This document shows positions 23,738 through 33,999 of a DNA stretch of 64,000 nt, in pieces; position 1 is the stretch's first letter, and each line of letters starts with the position of its first letter. The notes below the pieces were generated by a model. It did no database searches and was not told where the DNA came from. It saw only the letters and a list, made by a program, of their open reading frames with translations. This stretch comes from Bacillota bacterium. Its GTDB lineage: Bacteria; Bacillota; Sulfobacillia; JAIMAT01. The DNA lies in contig JASBVS010000002.1 of the NCBI GenBank assembly GCA_029960955.1, positions 82,470-146,469 on the forward strand, given 5' to 3'. The position numbers and the translations under genes are program-made.

Positions 23738-24051
23738 GAGCAGCGCCGCGATGAGGGGGAGAGTAGCGCGGTCCCGCGGCTCCAGGGAGGCCGGCCGCGA
23801 CTGGAAGCCGGCTGCGGCGGTCCGCTGCGAAGTTCGCCCCCGAGCCGATCCTCCGAGGGGAGCGGCACGCATCCTCGCGTCCCTGCGGTGCCGCCGCCGG
23901 TAGGAGGGTCCGGGTGCGCCCGTTAGCGCGCGCAGAGCCTCGCGGGAAGGCTCGGGCGGTGCGCCCGCGGACGCGGGAGCGCGGCCGGTCGCCCGCGGGG
24001 GAAGCAGGGTGGTACCGCGGCTTGTTCCGCCCCTCGCGGGGCGGTTTTTTT
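23738..24051 (+). promoter_or_regulatory. T-box riboswitch, phenylalanine specifier
   Basis: Stem I begins GATGAGGGGGAGAGTAG; the specifier loop reads GCGAAG-TTC-GCC with the Phe codon TTC at 23833-23835, the same GAAG-codon-GCC setting as in the thrS leader; the T-box sequence is AGGGTGGTACCGCGG (24006-24020); the terminator is CCGCCCC/GGGGCGG plus seven T's (24027-24051). It controls pheST by sensing uncharged tRNA-Phe. Confidence 0.94.
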
Positions 24052-24126
24052 GTGCCCGGCGGGCCGCCCGGCGCGAGGAGGGCCGGGCGGCGCCGCCGGA
24101 GTTCCCTCCGGGGCAGGGGTGAGGCG

Positions 24127-25252
<1,126 letters not shown>

Positions 25253-25263
<11 letters not shown>

Positions 25264-27664
25264 CTGGCTCTGGTTGCGGGAATTCGTCGAACCGCCGGCG
25301 GGGGTCGAGGAGCTGGCGCGCCTGCTGCCCCTGCAGGGGCTGGAGGTGGCGGGGGTGGAGCGCGGGCCCGAGTCGCTCGACGGACTGCGCGTGGCGCGCC
25401 TCGCCGCCGTGGAGCCGCACCCGCAGGCCGACCAGCTCCGCCTCTGCCGCCTGGACGTCGGGCTCGGGCGCGAGGTCCAGGTCGTCTCCGGGGCGCCCAA
25501 CCTGCGCGCCGGCATGCTGGGCGTCTGGGCACCGCCCGGCGCACGGCTTCCCGGTCGCCCCGAACCGCTGGCGGCCACCCGCTTCCGCGGCGTCCTCTCG
25601 GAGGGGATGCTCTGCGCCGGCGACGAGCTCGGCCTCCCCGGCGGCGACCACGCCGGCGTCCTCGAGCTGCCGGCCGGCACCCCCGGCGAGCCGGCCGAGC
25701 GCTACCTGCCCGTCGGCGACGCCGTCCTGGAGCTGGAGCTGACGCCCAACTACGCGGTCCACTGCCAGAGCGTGCTGGGCGTCGCGCGGGAGGTGGCCGC
25801 GCGCTTCGGGCTGCCCCTCCCCGGGCCGAAGGCGCCCGCCGTCGACTGGGAGGCGCTGGCCGGAAGCCCCCTCGCGCCCGGGATCCGCCTGGAGGCGCCG
25901 GACGGCTGCGGCCGTTACGTGGCGCTCCTCCTGGAGGACGTCCGCCCTGTTCCCTCGCCGCCGGAGGTTCAGCGCAGGCTGCGCGCGGCCGGCCTGCGGC
26001 CGATCAACGCCCTCGTCGACGCGACCAACTACGTCATGCTGGAAAGCGGCCAGCCGCTCCACGCCTTCGACGCGGACCGCCTCGCCTGGCGGGACGGGCG
26101 CCCCCTGGTGGGCGTCCGCCGGGCGCGGCGCGGGGAGCGGCTCGTCACCCTGGACGGCGTCGAACGGGAGCTCTCGCAGGAGGATCTCCTCATCGTCAGC
26201 GAGGACCGCCCGGTCGGCCTGGCCGGGGTGATGGGCGGCGCCGGCAGCGAGGTCGAGGAAGGGACGCGGCGCGTCCTCCTGGAGTCGGCCTGGTTCGAGC
26301 CGCGCAGCATCCGGCGGACCGCGCGGCGGCAGGGGTTGCCCAGCGAGGCGGCCGCCCGCTTCGAGAAGGGTGTCGACCCGGCGCTGCAGCGGCCGGCGGC
26401 GCTCCGGGCGGCCGAGCTGATGGTCGCCTGGACGGGCGGGCGGCTGGCGGCCGCCGCCGAGGCGACGGGCCGGCTGCCCGGGGAGCGCCGCGTCGCCTGG
26501 CGGCCGGAGCGGATCCGTTCGCTCCTGGGGATGGAGATCGGCGAGGGCGAGCTGCGCGCCCTCCTGGAGCGGCTGGGCTTCCGCTTCGAGGAGGCGGGCG
26601 GCGGGCGCTTCCTGGTGCGCGTCCCGAGCTGGCGGGGCGACGTGGAGGGCGAGGCCGACCTGGCCGAGGAGGCGGGCCGGCTGGCCGGCTACGAGCGCAT
26701 CCCCTCCCGCCTGGCGGCGTCGCCGGGCGGCCTGCCGGAGCCGGACCGGCCGGGCCTCCTCCGCCGCCTGGTGCGGGAGACGCTGGCCGGTGCCGGGCTG
26801 AGCGAGAGCGTGGGCTACCCGCTGCAGGGGGAGGAGCGGCTGCGCCTGCTGGGCTTCGACCCCGCGCGCTGCCCGCGCCTGGCCAACCCCATCAGCCGGG
26901 AGCAGGCCTGCCTGGAGCCCTCGCTCCTGCCCTCGCTCCTGGCCTCGGCCGAGGAGAACCGGCGCCAGGGACGGGAGGAGTGGGCGCTCTTCGAGGTGGG
27001 ACGGTGCTTCGCGCTGGCGGACGGGGGCGGGGTGGAGGAGCGCTCGGCGGCCGGCTTCCTGGTGCGGGGACGCCTGGCCTGGAGCTGGGCCGACCGCGGC
27101 CGTCCCGCCGACTTCTTCACCGCCAAGGGGCTGATGGAGGCGCTTCTCCAGCGGACGGCGGTGCGGGGGGCGCGCTTCGAGCGGGGAGGGCCGGCTGCGC
27201 TCCACCCGGGCCGGGCGGCGCGGGTGCTGGCGGCCGATGGGGAGCCGATCGGCTGGCTGGGCGAGCTCCATCCCGCCCTGGCGCGCCGGCTCGACCTGCC
27301 GGAGGGGATGGTGGCCGGCGAGCTCGACCTCGACGCCGTCCTCCGGCTTGCGGAGCCGCCGCGCGAGCCGGCTCCCCTCGCGCGCTACCCGGGGGTGGAG
27401 CGCGACCTCTCGCTGGTCGTGCCGGAGGAGGAGCCGGCGGAGAGGGTGGCGGCGGCCATCCGCGAGGCGGCGGGCCCCTGGCTCGATCGGCTCTTCCTCT
27501 TCGACGTGTACCATGGGGAGGAGATCGGCGCGGGCCGGAAGAGCCTCGCCTTCTCCCTCACCTACCGGGCGCCGGACCGCACGCTGAGCGACGAGGAAGT
27601 GGCCCGCGTCCACGAGACGGTCCGGGCGCGACTGAAGCGGGAGGGGGCGCAGCTCCGCTCGTGA
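25253..27664 (+). CDS. pheT: Phenylalanine--tRNA ligase beta subunit
   Basis: An 803-residue beta subunit of normal length. Domains: N-terminal EMAP-like tRNA-binding fold (about 40-155, VEPHPQADQLRLCRLDVG), B3/B4 editing domain (about 210-390, RPINALVDATNYVMLESGQPLHAFD), B5 (about 400-475), a degenerate class II core (FEVGRCFALADGG) and the C-terminal FDX-ACB anticodon-binding domain (ARYPGVERDLSLVVPEEE, SLAFSLTYRAPDRTLSDEEV). Editing removes mischarged tyrosine. The GTG start at 25253 lies inside the pheS 3' end, so translation is coupled. Confidence 0.96.
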
Positions 27665-27697
27665 AGGCTGGCCTGGGGAGGCTTCGCGCGAGGGATC

Positions 27698-29668
27698 ATG
27701 CCGCTTCTGGAGCTTGAGGACGTCGCCTGGTGGGCCGGCGACCGGCCGGTGCTGGCGGGGGTCTCGCTGGCCGTCGAGCCGCGCCAGCGGATCGGCGTGG
27801 TCGGCCGCAACGGCGAGGGGAAGAGCACCCTTCTCCGCCTGATGGCCGGCGAGCTGCTCCCCGACGCCGGCCGCGTGCTCCGGCGGGAGGGGCTGCGCCT
27901 CCGCCACGTCCGCCAGGACGCCGGCAGCCTCGACCGGCGGACGCCCTGGGAGCGCGCCGAGGCCGCCTTCGCCGAGCTGAGGCGGCTGGAGGCCGAGCTG
28001 CGGGAGCTGGAGGCCGAGCTGGGCCGGGGCGCCGCCTCCGAGGCGCTCCTGGAGCGGTACGGCGCCGCGCAGGCGAGCTTCCAGAGCCGGGACGGCTGGA
28101 GCTACCGGAACCGGATCGAGGCGGTCCTGCGCGGCCTCGGCCTGCCCGAGGCGCGCTGGCACGTGCCGGGGGACGAGCTGAGCGGCGGCGAGCGGGTGCG
28201 GGTGGAGCTGGCGGCGGCGCTCCTCGACCCGGGCGACCTCCTCCTGCTGGACGAGCCGACCAACCACCTGGACATGGAGGCGGTCGCCTGGCTGGAGGAA
28301 GCGCTTCTCTCCACCCCCGCGGCGCTGGTCGTCGTCGCCCACGACCGCCAGCTGCTCGACCGCGTCCCCTCGCTCACCTGGGAGGTGGCGGGCGGCCGCG
28401 TGCGCAGCTACCCGGGCGGCTACTCCCGCTACCTCGAGCTGCGCGAGGGGGAGCGGCGCCGCCGCGAGGAGGAGGCGGAGCGGCGCGAGCGGGAGGCGGC
28501 TCGCCTGCGCGCCTTCGTCGAGCGGAACCGGGCGGGGCGGCTGGCCCGGCAGGCGAAGAGCCGCGAGAAGCGCCTGGAGCGGCTGCTGGCGGAGGCGCCG
28601 GAACGGCCGCCCGCCGGCGGGCCCGCCCCGCGGCTGGGCGCCGCCGCCGACCGCCTCGCCGTCCCGGGCGCGCTCGCCGTCCGCCTGGAGCGGGTGACCG
28701 TCGGCCGCGGCACGCACCGCGCCGGCCCCTTCTCGGCCGAGCTGCGGGTGGGCGAGCGGGCGGCGGTGGTCGGTCCCAACGGCGCGGGCAAGAGCACGCT
28801 TCTGGCCACCCTGGCCGGCGCCGTGGCGCCCGTGGAGGGCAGCCTGCTGCGCGGGCCGGGGCTCCGGGTCGCCTGGCTCGCGCAGGGGAGCTGGCCGTCG
28901 GAGCTGGAGGCGCTTCCCGCCGGGACGCCGCTCCTGGAGGCGCTGGTGCAGGTCCGGCCGCTCGACCGCGAGGGCGCCCACCGCTGGCTGGCCCGCTTCG
29001 GCTGGCCGGGGGAGGCGGCGCTGCGCCCGCTGGAGGGTCTCTCCGGCGGCGAGCGGGCGCGCCTGGCGCTCCTGCTCGCCCTGATGGAGCCGGCCGACCT
29101 TCTCCTGCTGGACGAGCCGACCAACCACCTCGACCTGGAGACGCGGGAGGCGCTGGAGCGGACGCTGGCCGAGCTGCCCGCGGCGCTGGTGGTGGTCAGC
29201 CACGACCGCTACTTCCTGCGGCGGGTGGCGCGGCGGCTCTGGCTGGTGGAGGGCGGCCGGATCGTCGAGGCGCCGGAGGGCGTCCGGCTCCTGGCCGGCG
29301 GCCGGCTGCCCTGGCTGTCGGCGCAGGAAGGCGGCGCCGGGCGGTCCGCGGCGGCGACGGGCGGGGCCGGGGCGGGCGGGGCGCGGGCGACGGGTGGGGG
29401 CGGCGAGCGCCGCCGGGAGGCGGGCTCGCTCCGCCGCCGGCAGGCCGAGATGGCCGAGCTGGAGGCGCGGATCGAGGCGCTGGAGCGGGAGCGGAGCGAG
29501 CTCGAGGGCCGGCTCGCCTCCCCGCCCGCGGAGCGAGAGGAGCTGGCCCGCCTGGGCGAGCGCTACCAGGCGGTGGAGGCCGAGCTGGAGGCGGCCTACG
29601 CGAGCTGGCTGGAGGCGGCGGAGAGGCTGCCGGCGGGGCTCCCGGGGGGCGAGCGGGGGGCGAGGTGA
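27698..29668 (+). CDS. ABC-F family ATP-binding protein
   Basis: A 656-residue soluble protein with two ABC cassettes and no membrane segment. Cassette 1 has Walker A GRNGEGKST (about 37-45), signature LSGGERVRVELAAALL and Walker B LLLLDEPTNHLD; cassette 2 has GPNGAGKST, LSGGERARLALLLAL and LLLLDEPTNHLD. Both end in AHDR or SHDR switch His motifs. A charged inter-cassette linker (about 240-300) and a C-terminal coiled coil (about 575-650) match Uup/YdiF-type members. ABC-F proteins act on the ribosome E site to relieve stalling; some protect against antibiotics. Its neighbours are translation genes. ATG 27698 begins 33 bases after pheT. Confidence 0.9.
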   Translation: MPLLELEDVAWWAGDRPVLAGVSLAVEPRQRIGVVGRNGEGKSTLLRLMAGELLPDAGRVLRREGLRLRHVRQDAGSLDRRTPWERAEAAFAELRRLEAELRELEAELGRGAASEALLERYGAAQASFQSRDGWSYRNRIEAVLRGLGLPEARWHVPGDELSGGERVRVELAAALLDPGDLLLLDEPTNHLDMEAVAWLEEALLSTPAALVVVAHDRQLLDRVPSLTWEVAGGRVRSYPGGYSRYLELREGERRRREEEAERREREAARLRAFVERNRAGRLARQAKSREKRLERLLAEAPERPPAGGPAPRLGAAADRLAVPGALAVRLERVTVGRGTHRAGPFSAELRVGERAAVVGPNGAGKSTLLATLAGAVAPVEGSLLRGPGLRVAWLAQGSWPSELEALPAGTPLLEALVQVRPLDREGAHRWLARFGWPGEAALRPLEGLSGGERARLALLLALMEPADLLLLDEPTNHLDLETREALERTLAELPAALVVVSHDRYFLRRVARRLWLVEGGRIVEAPEGVRLLAGGRLPWLSAQEGGAGRSAAATGGAGAGGARATGGGGERRREAGSLRRRQAEMAELEARIEALERERSELEGRLASPPAEREELARLGERYQAVEAELEAAYASWLEAAERLPAGLPGGERGAR

Positions 29669-29672
29669 GGCG

Positions 29673-29984
29673 ATGGCGGAGATGGAGCGCGTCGAGGTGA
29701 GGATCCTGGACCGTCCCTTCCTCCTGCGCGGCGCGGTGCCGAGGGAGGAGCTCGAGCGGCTGGCGGCGGAGACCGACCGGCGGATGCGCGAGATCGCCGG
29801 CAGGAACCCGCACCTCTCCGCCCTCCAGGTGGCCGTGCTGGCGGCGCTCAACCTGGCCGAGGAGCTGGAGGAAGCCCGGCGGCTCAACCGGCGCCTGCAG
29901 CGCGCGCTGGAGGAGGAGTGGCGGCGCGAGCTCCGCCCGCTGCGGGACGGCGCGGGCGAGTGGGAGGGACCTTCCTCCGGCTAG
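29673..29984 (+). CDS. zapA: Cell division protein ZapA
   Basis: A 103-residue ZapA. The N-terminal strand domain ERVEVRILDRPFLLRG is followed by ELERLAAETDRRMREIAGRNPHLS and the helix LQVAVLAALNLAEELEEARR, which continues as a coiled coil. ZapA bundles FtsZ filaments at the division site. ATG 29673 lies 4 bases after the ABC-F gene and behind GAGGTGAGG. In other Bacillota zapA also follows pheT. Convergent with the kinase gene, with 6 bases between them. Confidence 0.92.
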   Translation: MAEMERVEVRILDRPFLLRGAVPREELERLAAETDRRMREIAGRNPHLSALQVAVLAALNLAEELEEARRLNRRLQRALEEEWRRELRPLRDGAGEWEGPSSG

Positions 29985-29990
29985 CCGCCG

Positions 29991-31022
29991 CTAGGCGCCG
30001 GGGAGCTCCAGCGGCTCGCCCTCCAGCACCACCCCGCGGGTGCGTTCCCGCTCGGCGGGCGCCAGCTCCGGGTCGCCCTGGAGGGCGAGGAGGAGGGCGC
30101 CGCGGACCGGCTCGCGCGGGCTGCGCCGGCAGTCGGCCCCCGGAAGCCAGCGGTGGAGCTCGAGGCGGAGAGCGTCCTCCAGCCAGGGGTTCTCGGGCCG
30201 GAAGAGCCCGCCGGCGAGGAGCACCGGCAGCGCGGGGCCGCCCGGAGGCGCGCCCAGCCCCGCGCGCGAGGCGGCCGCCCGGGCCGAGCCGGCCAGCTTC
30301 CTGCCCATCTCGAGGAGGAGCTCCTGGGCGACCGCGTCGCCCTCGCCGGCCAGCCGGACCACCAGCGGCGGGATCGCGGCCACCAGCTGGAGGAGCTGCG
30401 CGGAGGGCGCCGCCTGCCCGCCCCCGATCCGCTCCGCCAGCTCGTCGTAGTCGCGGGCGCCGCTGAGCGCCAGGAGCTCGGGTTCCAGGCGCGTGCGCGG
30501 CCCCGAGCCTTCCTCGGAGCGGAAGGCGGCGTGGAGCGCGGAACGCGCCAGGTCGATGCCGCCGCCGTAGTTGCCCTGCTCGTAGCCCTTGCCGCGCAGG
30601 CGAAAGAGCCGGCCCGTGGCGTCGCGGGCGGCCGCGTTGGCGCCGGTCCCGGCCACCACCACCACCGCCGGACCGGGCTCGGGGGCGCCCGCCCAGAGGG
30701 CGGCCTGGGTGTCGTTGACGAGCTCCAGCGACCAGCCGGGCAGCGCCTCCGCCAGGAGGGCCCGGGCCCGGGCGCGCTCGGCCTCCGTGTCGAGGCCGGC
30801 GAGCGCGAAGACGGCGCGGACCGGGGCCGCGGGCGGCCAGGCGCCCGCGACCGCGCCGACGGCCCGCCCGAGGAGCTCCGAGAGTACGGCCAGCGCCCGT
30901 TCCTCCCCCCAGACCTCCGGGCTCGAGCCGCCGCCCTCGGCGCGCACCAGCCGTCCGCTCCCGCTCTCCAGCGCCAGCACCCGCGTCCGCGACGCGCCCC
31001 CGTCGACGCCGGCGTAGATCAC
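29991..31022 (-). CDS. BadF/BadG/BcrA-family ATPase, N-acetylglucosamine kinase-like
   Basis: A 343-residue actin-fold kinase. ATP-binding motifs: phosphate 1 YAGVDGGASRTRVLAL at the N-terminus, ELVNDTQAALWAG with the catalytic Asp, VVVVAGTGANAAARD (phosphate 2) and LPVLLAGGLFRPENPW (adenosine). The GKGYEQGNYGGGIDLARSAL loop is typical of bacterial and mammalian N-acetylglucosamine kinases; the dehydratase-activator branch would carry iron-sulfur cysteines, which are absent. It overlaps the upstream reductase gene by 4 bases (GTGA), so the two are translationally coupled and probably work in one pathway. GTG 31022 is the start. Confidence 0.85.
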   Translation of the reverse strand: MIYAGVDGGASRTRVLALESGSGRLVRAEGGGSSPEVWGEERALAVLSELLGRAVGAVAGAWPPAAPVRAVFALAGLDTEAERARARALLAEALPGWSLELVNDTQAALWAGAPEPGPAVVVVAGTGANAAARDATGRLFRLRGKGYEQGNYGGGIDLARSALHAAFRSEEGSGPRTRLEPELLALSGARDYDELAERIGGGQAAPSAQLLQLVAAIPPLVVRLAGEGDAVAQELLLEMGRKLAGSARAAASRAGLGAPPGGPALPVLLAGGLFRPENPWLEDALRLELHRWLPGADCRRSPREPVRGALLLALQGDPELAPAERERTRGVVLEGEPLELPGA

Positions 31023-32758
31023 GAGGCCACCCCCCTGGCGGGCGAGGGCCGGCCGGGCGCCTCCGTGACGACGCGGAAGCCCATGCGGCGAGCCCGCTCG
31101 ACGAAGTAGCGGACGTTCTCGCTGCGCGCCGGCCCGCCGAGGGTGCAGCGGTCGAAGGCGCCGTCCAGCGCGATGAGGAGCGTCTCCGCCAGGCAGGCGG
31201 GGACGAGGCCGGGACCGTAGCCCAGCTCCAGCCGGAAGCGCGCCTCGCCGGGCAGGGCGACGACGCCGCCCGGCACCACCTCGACGCCGGGGATCTCGGC
31301 GACCGCCGGATGGACGTCGGGCGGGCGCCCCACGTCGTAGATGAGCGTCCCCGGCCGGACGTGCTCGGGGAGGACCACGGGCTCCACCTGCGAGGTGGCG
31401 GTGAAGACGACGTCCGCCTCCCTCAGGAGCGCCAGGTCGGTTCCCGCCACCACCTCCAGAGCGGGGAAGTGGCGGCGGAGAGTGGCCGCCGACCGCTCCA
31501 GCCGGTCCTCGTGGGTGCCCAGCATGAGGAGCCGCCCGACGTGGCCGGCGATGCCGCGGGCGATGCCGAAGCCGACCACCCCGTTGGCTCCGACGACCGC
31601 CGCCGTCGCCCGGGCCAGGTCGAGGCCCCGTGCGCGCAGGCGCGCCATCACGCGCGGCACGGCCTCGGCGACCGCGCCGGCGGTGTAGGCGCCGCCGTTG
31701 GTCACGGGCAGCGGAGCCTCCGCCTGGACCGCCGTGCCTTTCTCGCCCACCACCGACCAGTAGGCGCCCAGCCCCAGGACCGAGGCGCCCAGCTCCCGGG
31801 CGAGCCGGGCGGCCTGGCGCGCGCGCAGGACGGCCAGCCTCTCGTGGCGCTTGATCTGGGCGGGCAGCATGGGCACGCCCAGCAGGTAGACGCGCGCCCG
31901 CTTCCCGGTGGCGGTGAGGACGCCGGCGATCTCGTCGACCTGCATCGGTCGCATGAGAAGGGCCAGGCGTTCCAGCCAGCCCGCCGGCAGCAGCCGGCGC
32001 CGGGCGAGCGGCGCCAGCCAGCCGAAGCGGCGGGGCTGCCACCAGTCCTCGGGTGTCATCGGATGGATCAGGAAGGCGCAGGCCACCTCGTCCGGGTCGG
32101 TCTCCGGGAGCGGCCTGCGCTCGCCCAGGCGCGGCTCGACGCCGTCCAGGATGCGGCCCAGGTGCTCCTTCTGCCGCCAGAGGAGGAGCCAGGCGAGGAG
32201 GATCGCCGGCGCCAGCCCCCCGGCGCGGCCCGCGGCCGCCGCGGGCATGCTGGCCGCGGCCAGCGCCGCCGCCAGCGAGGGCCAGCCCCAGCGCCGGCCG
32301 GCCAGCCTGGGCAGGAGGAGCGCCGCGCCGGCCACCGCGAACGGCAGGGCCAGGGCGAGGGCGTCCACTGCGCCCGCCAGGCCGAGCCCCAGCCAGGCAC
32401 CGGCGCCCGAGGCCGTGCCGCGGCTTCGCGGCGCAAGGCCGCCCGGCCAGAGGAAGGCGGGCGAGTAGAGGTGGCCGGCGACCACGCCCAGGGCGGCCCA
32501 GAAGGCGACCTCCGCGCCCGACAGCCGGCCCGCCACCCACACCGCCAGCGCCGCCTTGACGAGGTCCGGCGCCACGAGGAGCGCCGGCCAGAGGGTCCCG
32601 AGCCTCCGGCGGACCGTGCCCAGCCCGAGGTTGTAGGGGCTCAACCAGCGCACGTCGGCCCGCTTCAGCGCCCGCGAGAGCGCGTATCCCAGGGGCAGCG
32701 CGCCCCAGGCGAAGGCGGCCGCCAGGGCGGCCGCGGCGCGGAGGTAGAGGTCGCTCAC
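31019..32758 (-). CDS. Fusion of PlsY-like membrane domain and acyl-ACP-reductase-like domain
   Basis: A 579-residue two-part protein. Residues 1 to about 200 hold five to six membrane segments with a worn PlsY (glycerol-3-phosphate acyltransferase) pattern: LPLGYALSRALKRADVRWLS, PYNLGLGTVRRRLG in place of GSGNxGxxN, PDLVKAALAV, and AGHLYSPAFLWPGGLAPRSRG in place of GHxxPxFxxFxGGKG. Residues about 225-560 resemble cyanobacterial long-chain acyl-ACP reductase: AFLIHPMTPEDW, VDEIAGVLTATGKRARVYLLGVPMLP, GASVLGLGAY, a Rossmann loop VVGANGVVGFGIARG (about 388-402) and ACLAETLLIALDG, in which Cys522 aligns with the thioester-forming Cys of that enzyme. I infer an NADPH-dependent acyl-thioester reductase on a membrane anchor; substrate and product are unknown. 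GTG 32758 follows GGGAGGAT. Confidence 0.75.
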   Translation of the reverse strand: MSDLYLRAAAALAAAFAWGALPLGYALSRALKRADVRWLSPYNLGLGTVRRRLGTLWPALLVAPDLVKAALAVWVAGRLSGAEVAFWAALGVVAGHLYSPAFLWPGGLAPRSRGTASGAGAWLGLGLAGAVDALALALPFAVAGAALLLPRLAGRRWGWPSLAAALAAASMPAAAAGRAGGLAPAILLAWLLLWRQKEHLGRILDGVEPRLGERRPLPETDPDEVACAFLIHPMTPEDWWQPRRFGWLAPLARRRLLPAGWLERLALLMRPMQVDEIAGVLTATGKRARVYLLGVPMLPAQIKRHERLAVLRARQAARLARELGASVLGLGAYWSVVGEKGTAVQAEAPLPVTNGGAYTAGAVAEAVPRVMARLRARGLDLARATAAVVGANGVVGFGIARGIAGHVGRLLMLGTHEDRLERSAATLRRHFPALEVVAGTDLALLREADVVFTATSQVEPVVLPEHVRPGTLIYDVGRPPDVHPAVAEIPGVEVVPGGVVALPGEARFRLELGYGPGLVPACLAETLLIALDGAFDRCTLGGPARSENVRYFVERARRMGFRVVTEAPGRPSPARGVAS

Positions 32759-32794
32759 GATCCATCCTCCCGTGCGGCAGGCGTCGCCCCGATT

Positions 32795-33841
32795 CTACCT
32801 GACTTTGGCGAGCGGATCCTCCGCCAGCAGCTCGGCGAGGGGAAGGATCTGGTACCCGCGTGCCTCCACGCGGCGGATCAGCTCCGGCAGGACCCGCGCC
32901 GTCTCGGCGGTGGGGTGCATCAGGATCAGCGCGCCGGGGTGGAGCTTCGCCTCCACGCGCTCGAGGATCGCCTCGGGCGCGGGGTGCTGCCAGTCGACGG
33001 TGTCCACCGACCAGAGGATCACCTGATGTCCCGCCGCCAGCGCCTGGTCGAGGACGGCGCGGGTGACGACGCCGCGGTGCGGGCTGAAGTAGACCGGCCG
33101 GCGGCCCGTGACCGCCTCGATCACGCGGTCGGCCTGGACCACCTGGCGGGCCACCTCGGCCTCGCCCAGGTGCTCGTACTCGACCGTCTGCCAGCCGTGG
33201 GAGTCGATCTCCTCTCCGGCGTCGGCGATGGCGCGCGCCTGGCGGGCGTGCTCTTCCGCCCAGGCGCCCACGAGGAAGAAGCTCCCCCGCACCCCCGCCT
33301 TCTTCAACGTCTCCAGCATGGAGGGGAGGTACTCTTCGCCCCAGGCGACGTTGACCAGAAAGGCCACGGCTCGCCGCTGGGGATTCCCCTGGTAGATGGG
33401 CGCCGGCGGCAGGTCGTCGAGGTGGACGCGGGGCGGCACGAGGCGGTAGACGGGCGTGATGCGGGCGCCCTCGGGCGCGGCGAGCGCCGCCTCCACCGTG
33501 GCGCCCACGTCGAGGCGGAGGCCGGCGAGGCCCGGCACCCGCCCCCGCGTCGCCGGGTCGATATAGGCGTCCCGGGGCGGGCTGGCCACCTGGGCCGCCA
33601 GCCCGGCCAGCCAGGAGCGCAGCTCCAGCTCGGTCCAGCCGCTGACGTCGCGGTCGGCCAGCGTCACCCCCGGCTGGACGGTGCGGAACGGCCGGTCGAG
33701 CGGCGCCCCGGCGGAGCCGGAGGAAGGGCCCACGAGCCGCTCCCCGAAGGCGGTCCAGAGGACGGCGAAGAGGAGGAGCGCGGCGACCAGGTGCGCCGCC
33801 ACCCGCAGGAAGCGCCGGAAGTTCGATGCGTCCACGATCAC
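32795..33841 (-). CDS. ylxY: YlxY-type sporulation polysaccharide deacetylase-like protein
   Basis: A 348-residue membrane-anchored NodB-fold protein. GTG 33841 (GGAGGG upstream) gives a short cytoplasmic start and one membrane helix (about 12-32). The N-terminal 150 residues are a YlxY-like extracytoplasmic region; the NodB domain starts AFLVNVAWGEEYLPSMLETLKKAGVRGSFFLVG and continues with DSHGWQTVEYEHL and YFSPHRGVVT. Active deacetylases have TFDD where this has VNVAW, so the general-base and metal Asp are Asn/Val here. The His of motif 2 remains. YlxY-family proteins are spore-associated and often degenerate in this way. It is first in a possible operon with the reductase fusion (36 bases) and kinase. 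Confidence 0.85.
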   Translation of the reverse strand: MIVDASNFRRFLRVAAHLVAALLLFAVLWTAFGERLVGPSSGSAGAPLDRPFRTVQPGVTLADRDVSGWTELELRSWLAGLAAQVASPPRDAYIDPATRGRVPGLAGLRLDVGATVEAALAAPEGARITPVYRLVPPRVHLDDLPPAPIYQGNPQRRAVAFLVNVAWGEEYLPSMLETLKKAGVRGSFFLVGAWAEEHARQARAIADAGEEIDSHGWQTVEYEHLGEAEVARQVVQADRVIEAVTGRRPVYFSPHRGVVTRAVLDQALAAGHQVILWSVDTVDWQHPAPEAILERVEAKLHPGALILMHPTAETARVLPELIRRVEARGYQILPLAELLAEDPLAKVR

Positions 33842-33999
33842 CGTTCCACACCCTCCGCCGCGCGGCCGGGCCGGCCGGCGAGGCCGCCGGAAGATGGTAT
33901 GGTGCGGGGGCGGAAGGGAGACCCGGTCCCGGGCCGGCCAGTCGTCCGCGGTCGACGGCACCGGTAAGATGGGAAGCTGCGGAAGGAGGTCGGTGACGC

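Noticed and set aside
33894..33901. Sigma-E-like -10 (CATACCAT on the minus strand) before ylxY
   Set aside because: One mismatch in the -10 and no -35 at the right distance; too weak to annotate, though its 53-base distance to the gene equals that of the ytxC promoter.
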